Below, in pieces: positions 27,499-32,809 of a stretch of DNA of 46,433 nucleotides (positions are counted from its first letter, which is position 1; each line of letters begins with the position of its first letter). This stretch comes from a virus. Under the pieces are notes generated by a model, which saw nothing but the letters and a program-made list of their open reading frames with translations, searched no databases and was not told where the DNA came from. The position numbers and the translations under genes are program-made. The stretch covers positions 1 through 46,433 of IMG/VR virus record IMGVR_UViG_3300047202_000007, one strand, 5' to 3'.

Positions 27499-28228
27499 CA
27501 CCGTGTTCAAGTTAGGTGAGGCTCTTAATCTGTGTCTTGACTGGCAATCATCTGGAATCCCTCAAATTGACCTAATAATGGGGGGTGGCTTCCCTAAAGG
27601 TCGCATAGTTGAAATCTTTGGGCCAGAGGGGTCAGGCAAGACTACTTTAGCCCTCTGTGTGGCAGCGAAGGCCCAAGAAACGGATTCTGTGGCATACATT
27701 GATATTGAACACGCAATCAATCCTCAGTGGGCTGCAAAACTTGGAGTCAAAATAAATGACCTATTTTTTGCTCAACCCTCTTATGGAGAGGAAGCTCTTG
27801 ACATAGTGGAGAAACTTATTGAAACTGAACAATTCGGCGTTATCATTGTGGACTCAGTAGCCGCCTTAGTTCCCAAAGTAGAATTAGAGGGTGAAGCAGG
27901 TGAAGCCCACGTTGGGTTACACGCCCGCCTAATGAGTCAGTTTATGCGACGTCTAACAGCAAAGTTAGCTAACTCTAAGACTTGTTTGATATTTATCAAT
28001 CAAATCAGGATGAAGATAGGAACGTATGGAAATCCCGAAACTACCTGTGGCGGATTGGCCCTAAAGTATTATGCCTCTATACGACTTAACTTACGGAAGA
28101 AAAAGAACTTAGAAGAAAAACAAATCCCAATGGCAGTTGTTATCAAATCTGTTTGTATTAAAAATAAGGTGTCTGACCCATTCAGGGAAGCAGAATTTGA
28201 AATCTGGTTTGATGGGAAAGTAAAATGA
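27443..28228 (+). CDS. RecA-like recombinase
   Basis: A 261-residue recombinase core. Walker A GPEGSGKTT (60-68), catalytic Glu in YIDIEHA (E89), Walker B VIIVDS (D137), then a long loop and FINQIRMKIG. It lacks the C-terminal domain of the 350-residue bacterial RecA. It should assemble on single-stranded DNA for recombination-dependent replication or repair. The start lies inside the SEC-C gene. Confidence 0.93.
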   Translation: MAHQLKKTLENLTELYGPNTVFKLGEALNLCLDWQSSGIPQIDLIMGGGFPKGRIVEIFGPEGSGKTTLALCVAAKAQETDSVAYIDIEHAINPQWAAKLGVKINDLFFAQPSYGEEALDIVEKLIETEQFGVIIVDSVAALVPKVELEGEAGEAHVGLHARLMSQFMRRLTAKLANSKTCLIFINQIRMKIGTYGNPETTCGGLALKYYASIRLNLRKKKNLEEKQIPMAVVIKSVCIKNKVSDPFREAEFEIWFDGKVK

Positions 28229-28464
28229 AACTAATCAGATTCATAGTGGCGTGGTTTAGAATACCGAAAGGGCCTTATTGTTACTCAAACACTTGGAAAC
28301 CCTTTCCAGGTAAGGTTTTACGATGGCAACCTGATAAATATAAAATATGCCCCTACTGGAAGAAAAAGCACAGAAGTCATTGGGCACGGTGCACTTATTT
28401 AAATTTAACCAAAGATGTTTTACTTGATGACCAATGTAAGTGTTGTGGTATCAAGGACTTATAG
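28225..28464 (+). CDS. Cys-rich phage protein
   Basis: A 79-residue protein with PKGPYCYS, KICPYWKKK and the terminal QCKCCGIKD, a pattern seen in small zinc-binding phage proteins linked to early genes. It overlaps the RecA stop by ATGA. Function unknown. Confidence 0.6.
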   Translation: MKLIRFIVAWFRIPKGPYCYSNTWKPFPGKVLRWQPDKYKICPYWKKKHRSHWARCTYLNLTKDVLLDDQCKCCGIKDL

Positions 28465-28479
28465 AAAGGCAGGTCTAAA

Positions 28480-28542
28480 ATGTGTTGGTTGATATTATTT
28501 ATACTAATAGTAATTTTTATTGCCTATATTAACTGGATGTAA
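28480..28542 (+). CDS. 20-residue membrane peptide
   Basis: An ATG after AAAGGCAGG opens a frame of 20 codons, MCWLILFILIVIFIAYINWM, almost entirely hydrophobic. It would form one transmembrane helix. Tiny membrane peptides of this kind recur through this arm (29154, 30596, 31969, 43623). Confidence 0.5.
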   Translation: MCWLILFILIVIFIAYINWM

Positions 28543-28714
28543 ATTTTTCAAAAATCAGTAAAAAATTTCGGAGGCAGTAACAATGCGTAAGTCCTTAAAA
28601 CAAAAGAAGTTACAAAAATCCCGCACCTATAAAAATCCTCTTGATGAGTTAATGAACTATCTATTTGGAAAGAAGCAGAAATTTTCCAAAAACTGATAAT
28701 AATTTTCGGAGAGG
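28541..28714 (+). repeat. Two imperfect direct repeats flanking a small gene
   Basis: Copy 1 at 28541-28574 and copy 2 at 28679-28714 share the order AAATTTT(T/C)CAAAAA, a short variable part, then AATTT(T)CGGAG(A)GG. Copy 1 supplies the binding site of the gene at 28583; copy 2 ends with a similar site but no start codon follows. A duplicated leader, perhaps of a lost second gene, is the simplest view. Confidence 0.45.
28583..28696 (+). CDS. 37-residue basic protein
   Basis: ATG 8 bases after CGGAGG. The product starts MRKSLKQKKLQKSRTYK and ends in KKQKFSKN, with a hydrophobic LDELMNYLFG helix between. Strongly basic, perhaps nucleic-acid binding. Flanked by the direct repeats. Confidence 0.55.
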   Translation: MRKSLKQKKLQKSRTYKNPLDELMNYLFGKKQKFSKN

Positions 28715-28741
28715 ATAATACCACCGCTTCTTCCTTATCTA

Positions 28742-28769
28742 CTGCGGGCTACCTCCCCCCTTCCCGCAG
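28742..28769 (+). other. GC-rich stem-loop
   Basis: CTGCGGG (28742-28748) pairs with CCCGCAG (28763-28769) around a C-rich 14-base loop. There is no T-run after it, so it is not an obvious terminator. It stands out in AT-rich surroundings. Confidence 0.4.
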
Positions 28770-28815
28770 GCACGTCCGATAACATATAACCCTTTATTGT
28801 ATCAATACTTATGAT

Positions 28816-28828
28816 AGGCAGGATGCCT
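28816..28828 (+). other. GGCA-GGA-TGCC hairpin, copy 1
   Basis: AGGCA and TGCCT pair around a GGA loop. Two related hairpins occur at 29083 and 38733. The loop sequence CA(R)GGATG is like the CsrA/RsmA target, so translational control is possible. Confidence 0.4.
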
Positions 28829-28861
28829 GATACACCCCTGCATTTATTCTTGATTTTCTTT

Positions 28862-28890
28862 TTGGCTTGCGGCTGTCTATATCTTATACT
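28862..28890 (+). promoter_or_regulatory. Sigma70-like promoter
   Basis: TTGGCT at 28862-28867 and TATACT at 28885-28890 are separated by 17 bases. Transcription would start near 28897, just ahead of a perfect inverted repeat and the gene at 28941. It could drive the acidic protein and the following small genes. Confidence 0.55.
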
Positions 28891-28907
28891 CTGCTTAGAA
28901 CGAAACG

Positions 28908-28924
28908 TTCAGTTATCAACTGAA
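28908..28924 (+). promoter_or_regulatory. Inverted repeat in the 5' leader (operator or mRNA hairpin)
   Basis: TTCAGTT and AACTGAA form a perfect 7-base dyad around ATC. It lies about 18 bases after the -10 box and before the AAGGGGGG binding site, suitable for a repressor site or a leader hairpin. Confidence 0.4.
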
Positions 28925-28940
28925 TAAGGGGGGCTTGCAG

Positions 28941-29084
28941 ATGCCAAACGATGCTGAAAACTTAGGCCTAAAGTGTTCGGACTTGAACTGGATAGGAGAC
29001 ATACTCGACGATTTAGAGCTTGAGGATATTATCTCCTCCTTAGAGAATCAGGAATTAAGTATGTCTTTGTATTATGGGGATTAA
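28941..29084 (+). CDS. 47-residue acidic protein
   Basis: ATG after AAGGGGGG. The product is strongly acidic in its centre (LDDLELEDIISSLE) and ends SLYYGD. Acidic small early proteins can mimic DNA or bind host enzymes, but there is no direct evidence here. Its stop codon lies in hairpin copy 2. It follows the best promoter candidate of the region. Confidence 0.6.
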   Translation: MPNDAENLGLKCSDLNWIGDILDDLELEDIISSLENQELSMSLYYGD

Positions 29085-29098
29085 GGCAAGGATGCCTT
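29083..29098 (+). other. GGCA-AGGA-TGCC hairpin, copy 2
   Basis: AAGGCA (29083-29088) pairs with TGCCTT (29093-29098) around AGGA. It overlaps the stop codon of the acidic protein gene. This copy fits the CsrA-type loop best. Confidence 0.45.
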
Positions 29099-29153
29099 GT
29101 TATCATAAGTCAAGTAACAACAAACATTTACAACATAAAAGCGGGGGTCTAAA

Positions 29154-29258
29154 ATGAATGTTGTATATGATATTCTGATAATTAGTGGGGTTTTAATTTT
29201 ACTGGCTGATATTGTGGCTGTCGGGTGGCTGCTCATAACAGCCGGACAGTATAGTTAA
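29154..29258 (+). CDS. 34-residue membrane peptide
   Basis: ATG after GGGGGTCTAAA. One long hydrophobic helix (about residues 5-29) with few charges: ILIISGVLILLADIVAVGWL. Likely a single-pass membrane peptide; function unknown. Confidence 0.5.
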   Translation: MNVVYDILIISGVLILLADIVAVGWLLITAGQYS

Positions 29259-29341
29259 CAAACACTAATATCCCCTATATCACAAGCTGTATGGTTTATA
29301 ATGACTATATAGCTTTTTTTATTTGTATCATCCTTAGAATG

Positions 29342-29422
29342 TATAACGTCTATATAGTTTGATACCGGCTATAACGTTTGTAACAAGTATAACGAATAAT
29401 ACTGTCTGTAACATCTGTAACA
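29342..29422 (+). repeat. Iteron-like array of TRTAACR heptamers
   Basis: Six direct copies of T(A/G)TAAC(A/G) start at 29342, 29370, 29379, 29388, 29407 and 29416, with steps of 28, 9, 9, 19 and 9 bases. Related 9-base units continue on both sides from about 29288 to 29442. Direct repeats in phase are typical of initiator or regulator binding sites. This may mark an origin or a control region; nothing else proves it. Confidence 0.45.
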
Positions 29423-29556
29423 CTTATGCCAAGTTTATCGACGACTGCTGATTATCGGACTAATCCCCTGCTATATAGATAAATGAACGAACATAATCTA
29501 TATGGCCTGCCAAAAACACTATAAGCAAAAAAGTTTTTACTATAAGCATTTTTAAT

Positions 29557-29584
29557 TTGCATTTTGGCGTTTATGTGTTATACT
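29557..29584 (+). promoter_or_regulatory. Sigma70-like promoter
   Basis: TTGCAT (29557-29562), 16 bases, TATACT (29579-29584). The start point would be near 29591. Two direct copies of ACTATAAGCA lie just upstream. A weak 24-codon frame begins at 29606. Confidence 0.5.
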
Positions 29585-29658
29585 TTACGCGGAAGGGCAG
29601 GGCAGATGAAAAGCCAAAAAGCCCAACAACAAAAAGTTAAGATTTTTTCAGATTTAAT

Positions 29659-29686
29659 TTGCTTTTTCCTAAATGTGTAGTATGCT
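29659..29686 (+). promoter_or_regulatory. Sigma70-like promoter ahead of structured RNA region
   Basis: TTGCTT (29659-29664), 16 bases, TATGCT (29681-29686), the same layout as the site about 100 bases upstream. Transcription would start near 29693, at the beginning of the structured region that includes a pseudoknot and the tRNA-like element. Confidence 0.5.
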
Positions 29687-29692
29687 TTATAT

Positions 29693-29842
29693 GGCAGGGC
29701 GGAGTGGCTGCAAGCATAGCTTGAAAGACAGTTGGCCTATACAGCTTCCGAAGTCCTGTCGGCATAATAAGAATATGGTGGCTAAAACACAAGCCACAAA
29801 ATCGCTCGCAAAGCCGGTATAAACGAGCTAAAATAACCGGCT
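29693..29842 (+). ncRNA. Candidate structured RNA with H-type pseudoknot
   Basis: After the promoter the transcript can fold in several ways. A hairpin pairs GTGGCT (29778-29783) with AGCCAC (29792-29797). Then an H-type pseudoknot forms: GCTCG (29804-29808) with CGAGC (29824-29828), and AGCCGGT (29812-29818) with ACCGGCT (29836-29842), with A-rich loops. The two stems interleave correctly. A 43-codon frame from 29691 crosses the same bases but looks non-coding. No known riboswitch or ribozyme class fits. It could be the leader of the tRNA-like element or a separate RNA. Confidence 0.4.
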
Positions 29843-29869
29843 GCAATTATCCTGATTCTTTGAAATTTT

Positions 29870-29965
29870 GGCCGGTTCGTCTAAGAGTAAAGCTTGTTGC
29901 GTATAAGCTTTTAAGGATGCAGGGTGTTCAGCCCTAAGATATAGGTGCAAATCCTATACCGGCTA
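29870..29965 (+). tRNA. Atypical tRNA-Glu(UUC)-like element with a hairpin in the D-loop
   Basis: A cloverleaf can be drawn: acceptor GGCCGGT/ACCGGCT, T8, D-stem GTCT/GGAT, anticodon stem AGGG/CCCT with loop TGTTCAG (anticodon TTC), and T-arm ATAGG-TGCAAAT-CCTAT. Departures from a normal tRNA: about 23 extra bases in the D-loop that form their own hairpin (AAAGCTT 29889-29895 with AAGCTTT 29905-29911), G instead of U at position 33, a C-A mismatch closing the anticodon stem, and no encoded CCA. It may be a decayed tRNA gene, a tRNA mimic, or an unusual but working tRNA. Confidence 0.5.
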
Positions 29966-30019
29966 TTGTGTTCTTTTACAAGTTAAAGCGTTTAATAACC
30001 TTTCTGAAAGGGTAGCAAA

Positions 30020-30325
30020 ATGGCTATTGAACAAGTAAAAAGCGTTCTGGCAAATCCGGCAGTAAAACCGGCCATTGTGAAACCGGCTGCTGTGAATTTG
30101 CTCGAAAGTAAGGCAGACCGATTTTATCGGCTGGCCGACAAGCGGCTGAATAACGCCCTTGACAAAATCCGGCTTATTGGCAATTTGTCCGGTGCAGGTT
30201 ACGAATCCACAGCCGAACAAGTGGATTTTATCGAATCCTGCTTATCGGCTGCCGTCGTGGACGTTATCAATTCGCTTCGCAAGGTGCGGATTGCAAAAGC
30301 CACGTTCACACTACCGAAAGCATAA
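30020..30325 (+). CDS. Hypothetical protein after the tRNA-like element
   Basis: A 101-residue protein with AAGGG before the ATG. The N-terminal part is Val/Pro/Ala-rich (NPAVKPAIVKPAAVNLL), then a helical, basic region (KADRFYRLADKRLNNALDKI). Its codon choice is richer in G and C than nearby genes, which may mean strong expression or a different origin. Function unknown; a strong stem-loop follows. Confidence 0.65.
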   Translation: MAIEQVKSVLANPAVKPAIVKPAAVNLLESKADRFYRLADKRLNNALDKIRLIGNLSGAGYESTAEQVDFIESCLSAAVVDVINSLRKVRIAKATFTLPKA

Positions 30326-30342
30326 CGGTCGGCAATCCCACA

Positions 30343-30374
30343 ATACAGGGGGGGATATAAAATCCCCCTTGTAT
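30343..30374 (+). terminator. Strong stem-loop after the 30020 gene
   Basis: ATACA plus a G-run plus AT (30343-30356) pairs with AT, C-run, TTGTAT (30362-30374) around a 5-base loop. It is stable but has no T-run, so it may protect mRNA 3' ends instead of ending transcription. A similar GGGGGAT/ATCCCCC hairpin follows the gene at 32295. Confidence 0.45.
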
Positions 30375-30417
30375 AGTTATTATGTATAAACATTAAATCA
30401 ATTAAGGGGGATTGACG

Positions 30418-30582
30418 ATGAAACCAGAATTAGAAGTGGCGAGATTAGCAGGGCAATTAGGATGGTATGTTTTACTCGGCGGTCTTTTGGATTGTGATAT
30501 ACCAGAGTCAAAGAATATCGGATGGGCTATAAGACGAGCCAAAAAAGCATATCCCCGCAGGAAAATAACTGTTTGCAAATAG
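30418..30582 (+). CDS. 54-residue hypothetical protein
   Basis: ATG 7 bases after AAGGGGG. The product has a hydrophobic centre (QLGWYVLLGGLLDCDIP) and a basic tail (RRAKKAYPRRK). No family is recognised. Spacing and binding site support it. Confidence 0.6.
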   Translation: MKPELEVARLAGQLGWYVLLGGLLDCDIPESKNIGWAIRRAKKAYPRRKITVCK

Positions 30583-30595
30583 GCAAGGGTTAAAA

Positions 30596-30667
30596 ATGGC
30601 AAGTGGATTTGTAATAGCTATTATAGTTTTGGTGTTGGTTATGTTGGACTATCTGAAAATAATCTAA
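30596..30667 (+). CDS. 23-residue membrane peptide
   Basis: ATG after AAGGG. The frame encodes MASGFVIAIIVLVLVMLDYL and three more residues, a single hydrophobic helix. One of the recurring tiny membrane peptides in this arm. Confidence 0.5.
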   Translation: MASGFVIAIIVLVLVMLDYLKII

Positions 30668-30677
30668 GGAATTAGCT

Positions 30678-30971
30678 ATGATGAAAAACGCCGTTTACGA
30701 CAGCTTAGATATATCAGCAGAGAGAGAAGCAAAAAGCTTGTATATAATGAACGAAAAACAGCGTTCAAAATTAACAAAACAAGAGATTTTACAGAACCTC
30801 AAAAAGTTAACACCAGAACAATGTGCAATTTTAGCCACTATGATTAAAAATCATCACGCAAGATGCAGAGCAGATTTTACCCTGAATCCTAAGCGTATAA
30901 GAATAGAATCGCTTTGTGTAGAATTAGAGATAATGAGCATACACGATTTTAGGATTGCAAAGAGGAGTTAA
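30678..30971 (+). CDS. Hypothetical helical protein
   Basis: A 97-residue protein, mostly helical and basic, with KLTKQEILQNLKKLTPEQC in the middle. Two consecutive ATG codons at the start leave the first residue uncertain. No recognised family; perhaps a small DNA-binding or regulatory protein. Confidence 0.6.
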   Translation: MMKNAVYDSLDISAEREAKSLYIMNEKQRSKLTKQEILQNLKKLTPEQCAILATMIKNHHARCRADFTLNPKRIRIESLCVELEIMSIHDFRIAKRS

Positions 30972-30972
30972 A

Positions 30973-31152
30973 ATGAGTAAAGAATGGCGAAAATCAGCAA
31001 CAAAATTAACACCCCAAATGAAAGTAAATAGATGCAGAATGGCCTTAAAAGAGATTATTCAGTATTTTGATAATAGGCAAATGCTTACAGAAGATGAAGA
31101 ATCTCTGTATAATTATTGTAAAAGACAATACTTTCTAACCGCAGGAGGTTAA
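30973..31152 (+). CDS. 59-residue hypothetical protein
   Basis: Starts at the ATG at 30973, right after AGAGGAG; the upstream TTG in frame is not needed. Basic helical sequence with KVNRCRMALKEIIQYF. Function unknown. Confidence 0.6.
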   Translation: MSKEWRKSATKLTPQMKVNRCRMALKEIIQYFDNRQMLTEDEESLYNYCKRQYFLTAGG

Positions 31153-31153
31153 A

Positions 31154-31324
31154 ATGCGAAAAATAGTGTGTGTAAATTGTAAGTGTCAAAGCCATTGTAA
31201 AATCAAAGGAAACGATGATAGACCACAACAAGAAAATGCTGATTGGTGTTATATAGCAAAGCCAATCAAGTCAAAGCATTATTGCTCTAAATTAACATCA
31301 ATAACGGGAAGATTAGCACCATAA
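31154..31324 (+). CDS. 56-residue zinc-binding-type protein
   Basis: ATG after GCAGGAGG. Cysteine pattern CVNCKCQSHC (6-15), then WCY and YCSK. Likely a small zinc-binding protein. Its stop directly abuts the next ATG. Function unknown. Confidence 0.6.
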   Translation: MRKIVCVNCKCQSHCKIKGNDDRPQQENADWCYIAKPIKSKHYCSKLTSITGRLAP

Positions 31325-31555
31325 ATGAAGATAGGTGATAAAGTTATTTATGTTGGCGATAATTCCCCTTATTTAAAAGGGGAAACTGGTATTGTAATAG
31401 ATTTTTATTCCAGTGAGTATGGTCGTGAAGATTTGCCTTGCTGCCACGTTCAGTTTAATGACCACTTATATCGTGGCGTTTATCTAAAAAATGTAAAATT
31501 GCTTTCTAAGCAGTTAGATTTTAGCTTTACGGAGAACAAAAATGTTAACTCCTAA
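31325..31555 (+). CDS. SH3/KOW-like small protein 1 with C-terminal QLDFSF motif
   Basis: A 76-residue protein starting MKIGDKVIYVG, an SH3/KOW-type opening, with G-x-x-G-I-V-I strand pattern near residues 19-26. QLDFSF lies at 63-68, followed by a longer tail than its relatives. It is the first of ten such paralogues in this arm. The motif resembles the clamp-binding hexapeptide QLxLxL. Function inferred, not shown. Confidence 0.7.
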   Translation: MKIGDKVIYVGDNSPYLKGETGIVIDFYSSEYGREDLPCCHVQFNDHLYRGVYLKNVKLLSKQLDFSFTENKNVNS

Positions 31556-31772
31556 AAATATGTTGTGTATATCCTGCCCTTACTGGCACAGGGCTTTTGG
31601 TTGCCACGCTGTAAACAAGGTTTGCGAATTGCCGTCATTAAAGAATCCACCACGATTAGTTTTGACGGCTGTGGATATAAGTAAACTTCTCGATGATTGC
31701 TGTAAATTAACACCAGTTGAAAATGCAGACAGCTTAAACTTACAACCACTTGTAAATGAATTTGGAGAATAA
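31542..31772 (+). CDS. Cys-rich hypothetical protein
   Basis: A 76-residue protein starting MLTPKNMLCISCPYWHRAFGC, with further cysteines near the middle (CELP, CCKL) that may bind metal. It overlaps the preceding SH3-like gene by 14 bases. Function unknown. Confidence 0.6.
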   Translation: MLTPKNMLCISCPYWHRAFGCHAVNKVCELPSLKNPPRLVLTAVDISKLLDDCCKLTPVENADSLNLQPLVNEFGE

Positions 31773-31774
31773 CG

Positions 31775-31972
31775 ATGTTGACTTGTGCTGAATGTAAGCA
31801 TTGGAGACGGAAGGAAAGTTTAATGGACAATAGAACAAGGACGGATGCACTGTGCAAATGTGCCAAAATAGATAGTTATTACAACTCTGATAAACCACGA
31901 TTAGCAGTTGGTGTGCATAACAATTTATATACTTGTGCTTTGTTTAGCTGTTGTTTAGGAGAAAAACGATGA
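31775..31972 (+). CDS. 65-residue Cys-rich protein
   Basis: Begins MLTCAECKHWRRKES and ends with CALFSCCLGEKR; at least seven cysteines. The CxxC-H-W pattern is common in small zinc proteins of phages. Its stop overlaps the next small membrane peptide. Confidence 0.6.
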   Translation: MLTCAECKHWRRKESLMDNRTRTDALCKCAKIDSYYNSDKPRLAVGVHNNLYTCALFSCCLGEKR

Positions 31973-32040
31973 CACTTAAAATCTGCATATCTGCTTTGAT
32001 ATTTATTGTAACTTCTGTATATTGGCTGAAACGTAGATGA
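31969..32040 (+). CDS. 23-residue membrane peptide
   Basis: ATG overlaps the previous stop and its TGA overlaps the next ATG. Sequence MTLKICISALIFIVTSVYWL and a basic end. One transmembrane helix. Dense overlap on both sides supports translation. Confidence 0.5.
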   Translation: MTLKICISALIFIVTSVYWLKRR

Positions 32041-32255
32041 GATTTATAGCAGGACAGCGTGTTAAATATACAGAAACGGAAAGTCCACGTCTTATAGGGA
32101 AATCAGGAACAGTTTTCTCCTCACAAATAGAAGCTGATAATGTATATGTCGCATTTGATGGTATTCTTTATAGTTTTGTCCACCCTGCTTCGGGGGTTTA
32201 TCCTGAAAATATAGAATTGCTATCAAGACAGTTAGATTTTGCGTTTAAAGAATAG
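32037..32255 (+). CDS. SH3/KOW-like small protein 2 with C-terminal QLDFAF motif
   Basis: A 72-residue relative of the 31325 protein. It opens with AGQRVKYTE and has a glycine-rich turn (LIGKSGTVF); the tail is SRQLDFAFKE, so serine of the motif is alanine. Codons for the motif differ from the other copies while the peptide is kept. A terminator-like hairpin overlaps its stop codon. Confidence 0.7.
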   Translation: MRFIAGQRVKYTETESPRLIGKSGTVFSSQIEADNVYVAFDGILYSFVHPASGVYPENIELLSRQLDFAFKE

Positions 32256-32277
32256 TGTGTAACTATTCAGATTTTTT
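32250..32277 (+). terminator. Intrinsic terminator or attenuator
   Basis: GAATAGT (32250-32256) pairs perfectly with ACTATTC (32262-32268) around 5 bases, followed by AGA and six T (32272-32277). It overlaps the end of the SH3-like gene. Since genes continue on the same strand 18 bases later, it may set their level and not stop all transcription. Confidence 0.6.
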
Positions 32278-32294
32278 AGTTGGAGGTAGCACAA

Positions 32295-32516
32295 ATGGCA
32301 AGTATTAACGTAACAGGTTCAGCGTCCACAAAGAAGCTCAAAAGCTTCAAGCGTGGTCGCGTGTTCGTGAAAGGCAGCAATTCCTATGTGCTGGCAATTC
32401 ACGGCAGTGGTGATTCAATTCACCGGCTGAAAAACGTTGCAAAGGCAGCGATTGTTACCAAAGCCGAACTTGCAACCCTGAATTTCAAGAACAGCCCTGC
32501 AACGATGCTTGACTAA
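32295..32516 (+). CDS. Small basic protein, paralogue of the 38445 protein
   Basis: Starts at the ATG at 32295 after TTGGAGG, giving 73 residues. It begins MASINVTGSASTKKLKSFKR; the end, with TKAELATLNFKNSPA, matches the end of the 38445 protein (TAAELASLNFKKSSPA). The middle SNSYVLAIHGS parallels DNDYVLYVGK there. Both are beta-rich and flanked downstream by hairpins. Well-translated layout; function unknown. Confidence 0.65.
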   Translation: MASINVTGSASTKKLKSFKRGRVFVKGSNSYVLAIHGSGDSIHRLKNVAKAAIVTKAELATLNFKNSPATMLD

Positions 32517-32529
32517 AAACAAACGTTTA

Positions 32530-32550
32530 GGGGGATAACGTAAATCCCCC
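32530..32550 (+). other. GGGGGAT/ATCCCCC stem-loop
   Basis: Seven perfect base pairs around a 7-base loop, directly after the 32295 gene and 10 bases before the next ATG. No T-run. It resembles the hairpin at 30343 and may stabilise the upstream message. Confidence 0.45.
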
Positions 32551-32559
32551 ACTGATATT

Positions 32560-32805
32560 ATGTATAAAATAGGCCAAAAAGTAAAGATAAAGTTTGGTTG
32601 GTTTGGTAATCGGCAAAGAACACCATTCCATTATTACGACGGTATGATAGGGACAATAAAAACCATTGTGGACTGCAATTCTACAACCAAAGAACTTGGC
32701 TGGGATTACCAAGTAGAGATACCTGGTTATACCGAAGGCTGTTATTTCCCTGAGTGTGGTCTTAGTTTAGTAAACCAACAATTAGACTTCTCTTTTACGG
32801 AGTAA
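32560..32805 (+). CDS. SH3/KOW-like small protein 3 with C-terminal QLDFSF motif
   Basis: An 81-residue paralogue with MYKIGQKVKIKFG at the start, a central GMIGTIKTI turn and NQQLDFSFTE at the end. The first 30 bases are identical to those of the 35940 gene, so these two copies diverged recently or exchanged sequence. No good binding site precedes the ATG. Confidence 0.7.
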   Translation: MYKIGQKVKIKFGWFGNRQRTPFHYYDGMIGTIKTIVDCNSTTKELGWDYQVEIPGYTEGCYFPECGLSLVNQQLDFSFTE

Positions 32806-32809
32806 TTGT

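Noticed and set aside
29606-29680. 24-codon frame after the 29557 promoter
   Set aside because: It runs through the -35 box of the next promoter and has no clear family or conservation argument; left out as a gene.
29694-29760. Second tRNA candidate closed by GGCAGGG/TCCTGTC
   Set aside because: The 7-bp closing stem is real on paper, but no T-arm or anticodon arm of correct geometry can be drawn inside it.
29691-29822. 43-codon open frame overlapping the pseudoknot, ending in a TAA inside it; considered a small gene or a tmRNA-like tag frame
   Set aside because: No binding site, composition unlike its neighbours, no ALAA-type tag end and no tmRNA acceptor features; the stems explain the bases better.
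29693-29845. HDV-like (theta) ribozyme or preQ1-type riboswitch at the pseudoknot
   Set aside because: Only 17 bases separate the strands of the second stem, leaving no room for the P3 hairpin of HDV-like folds, and the conserved preQ1 bases are missing.
29637-30393. Minus-strand open frames in the regulatory hub (29637-29846, 29963-30220, 30199-30393)
   Set aside because: They are antisense to the structured region and to the well-supported gene at 30020, with no binding sites of note.
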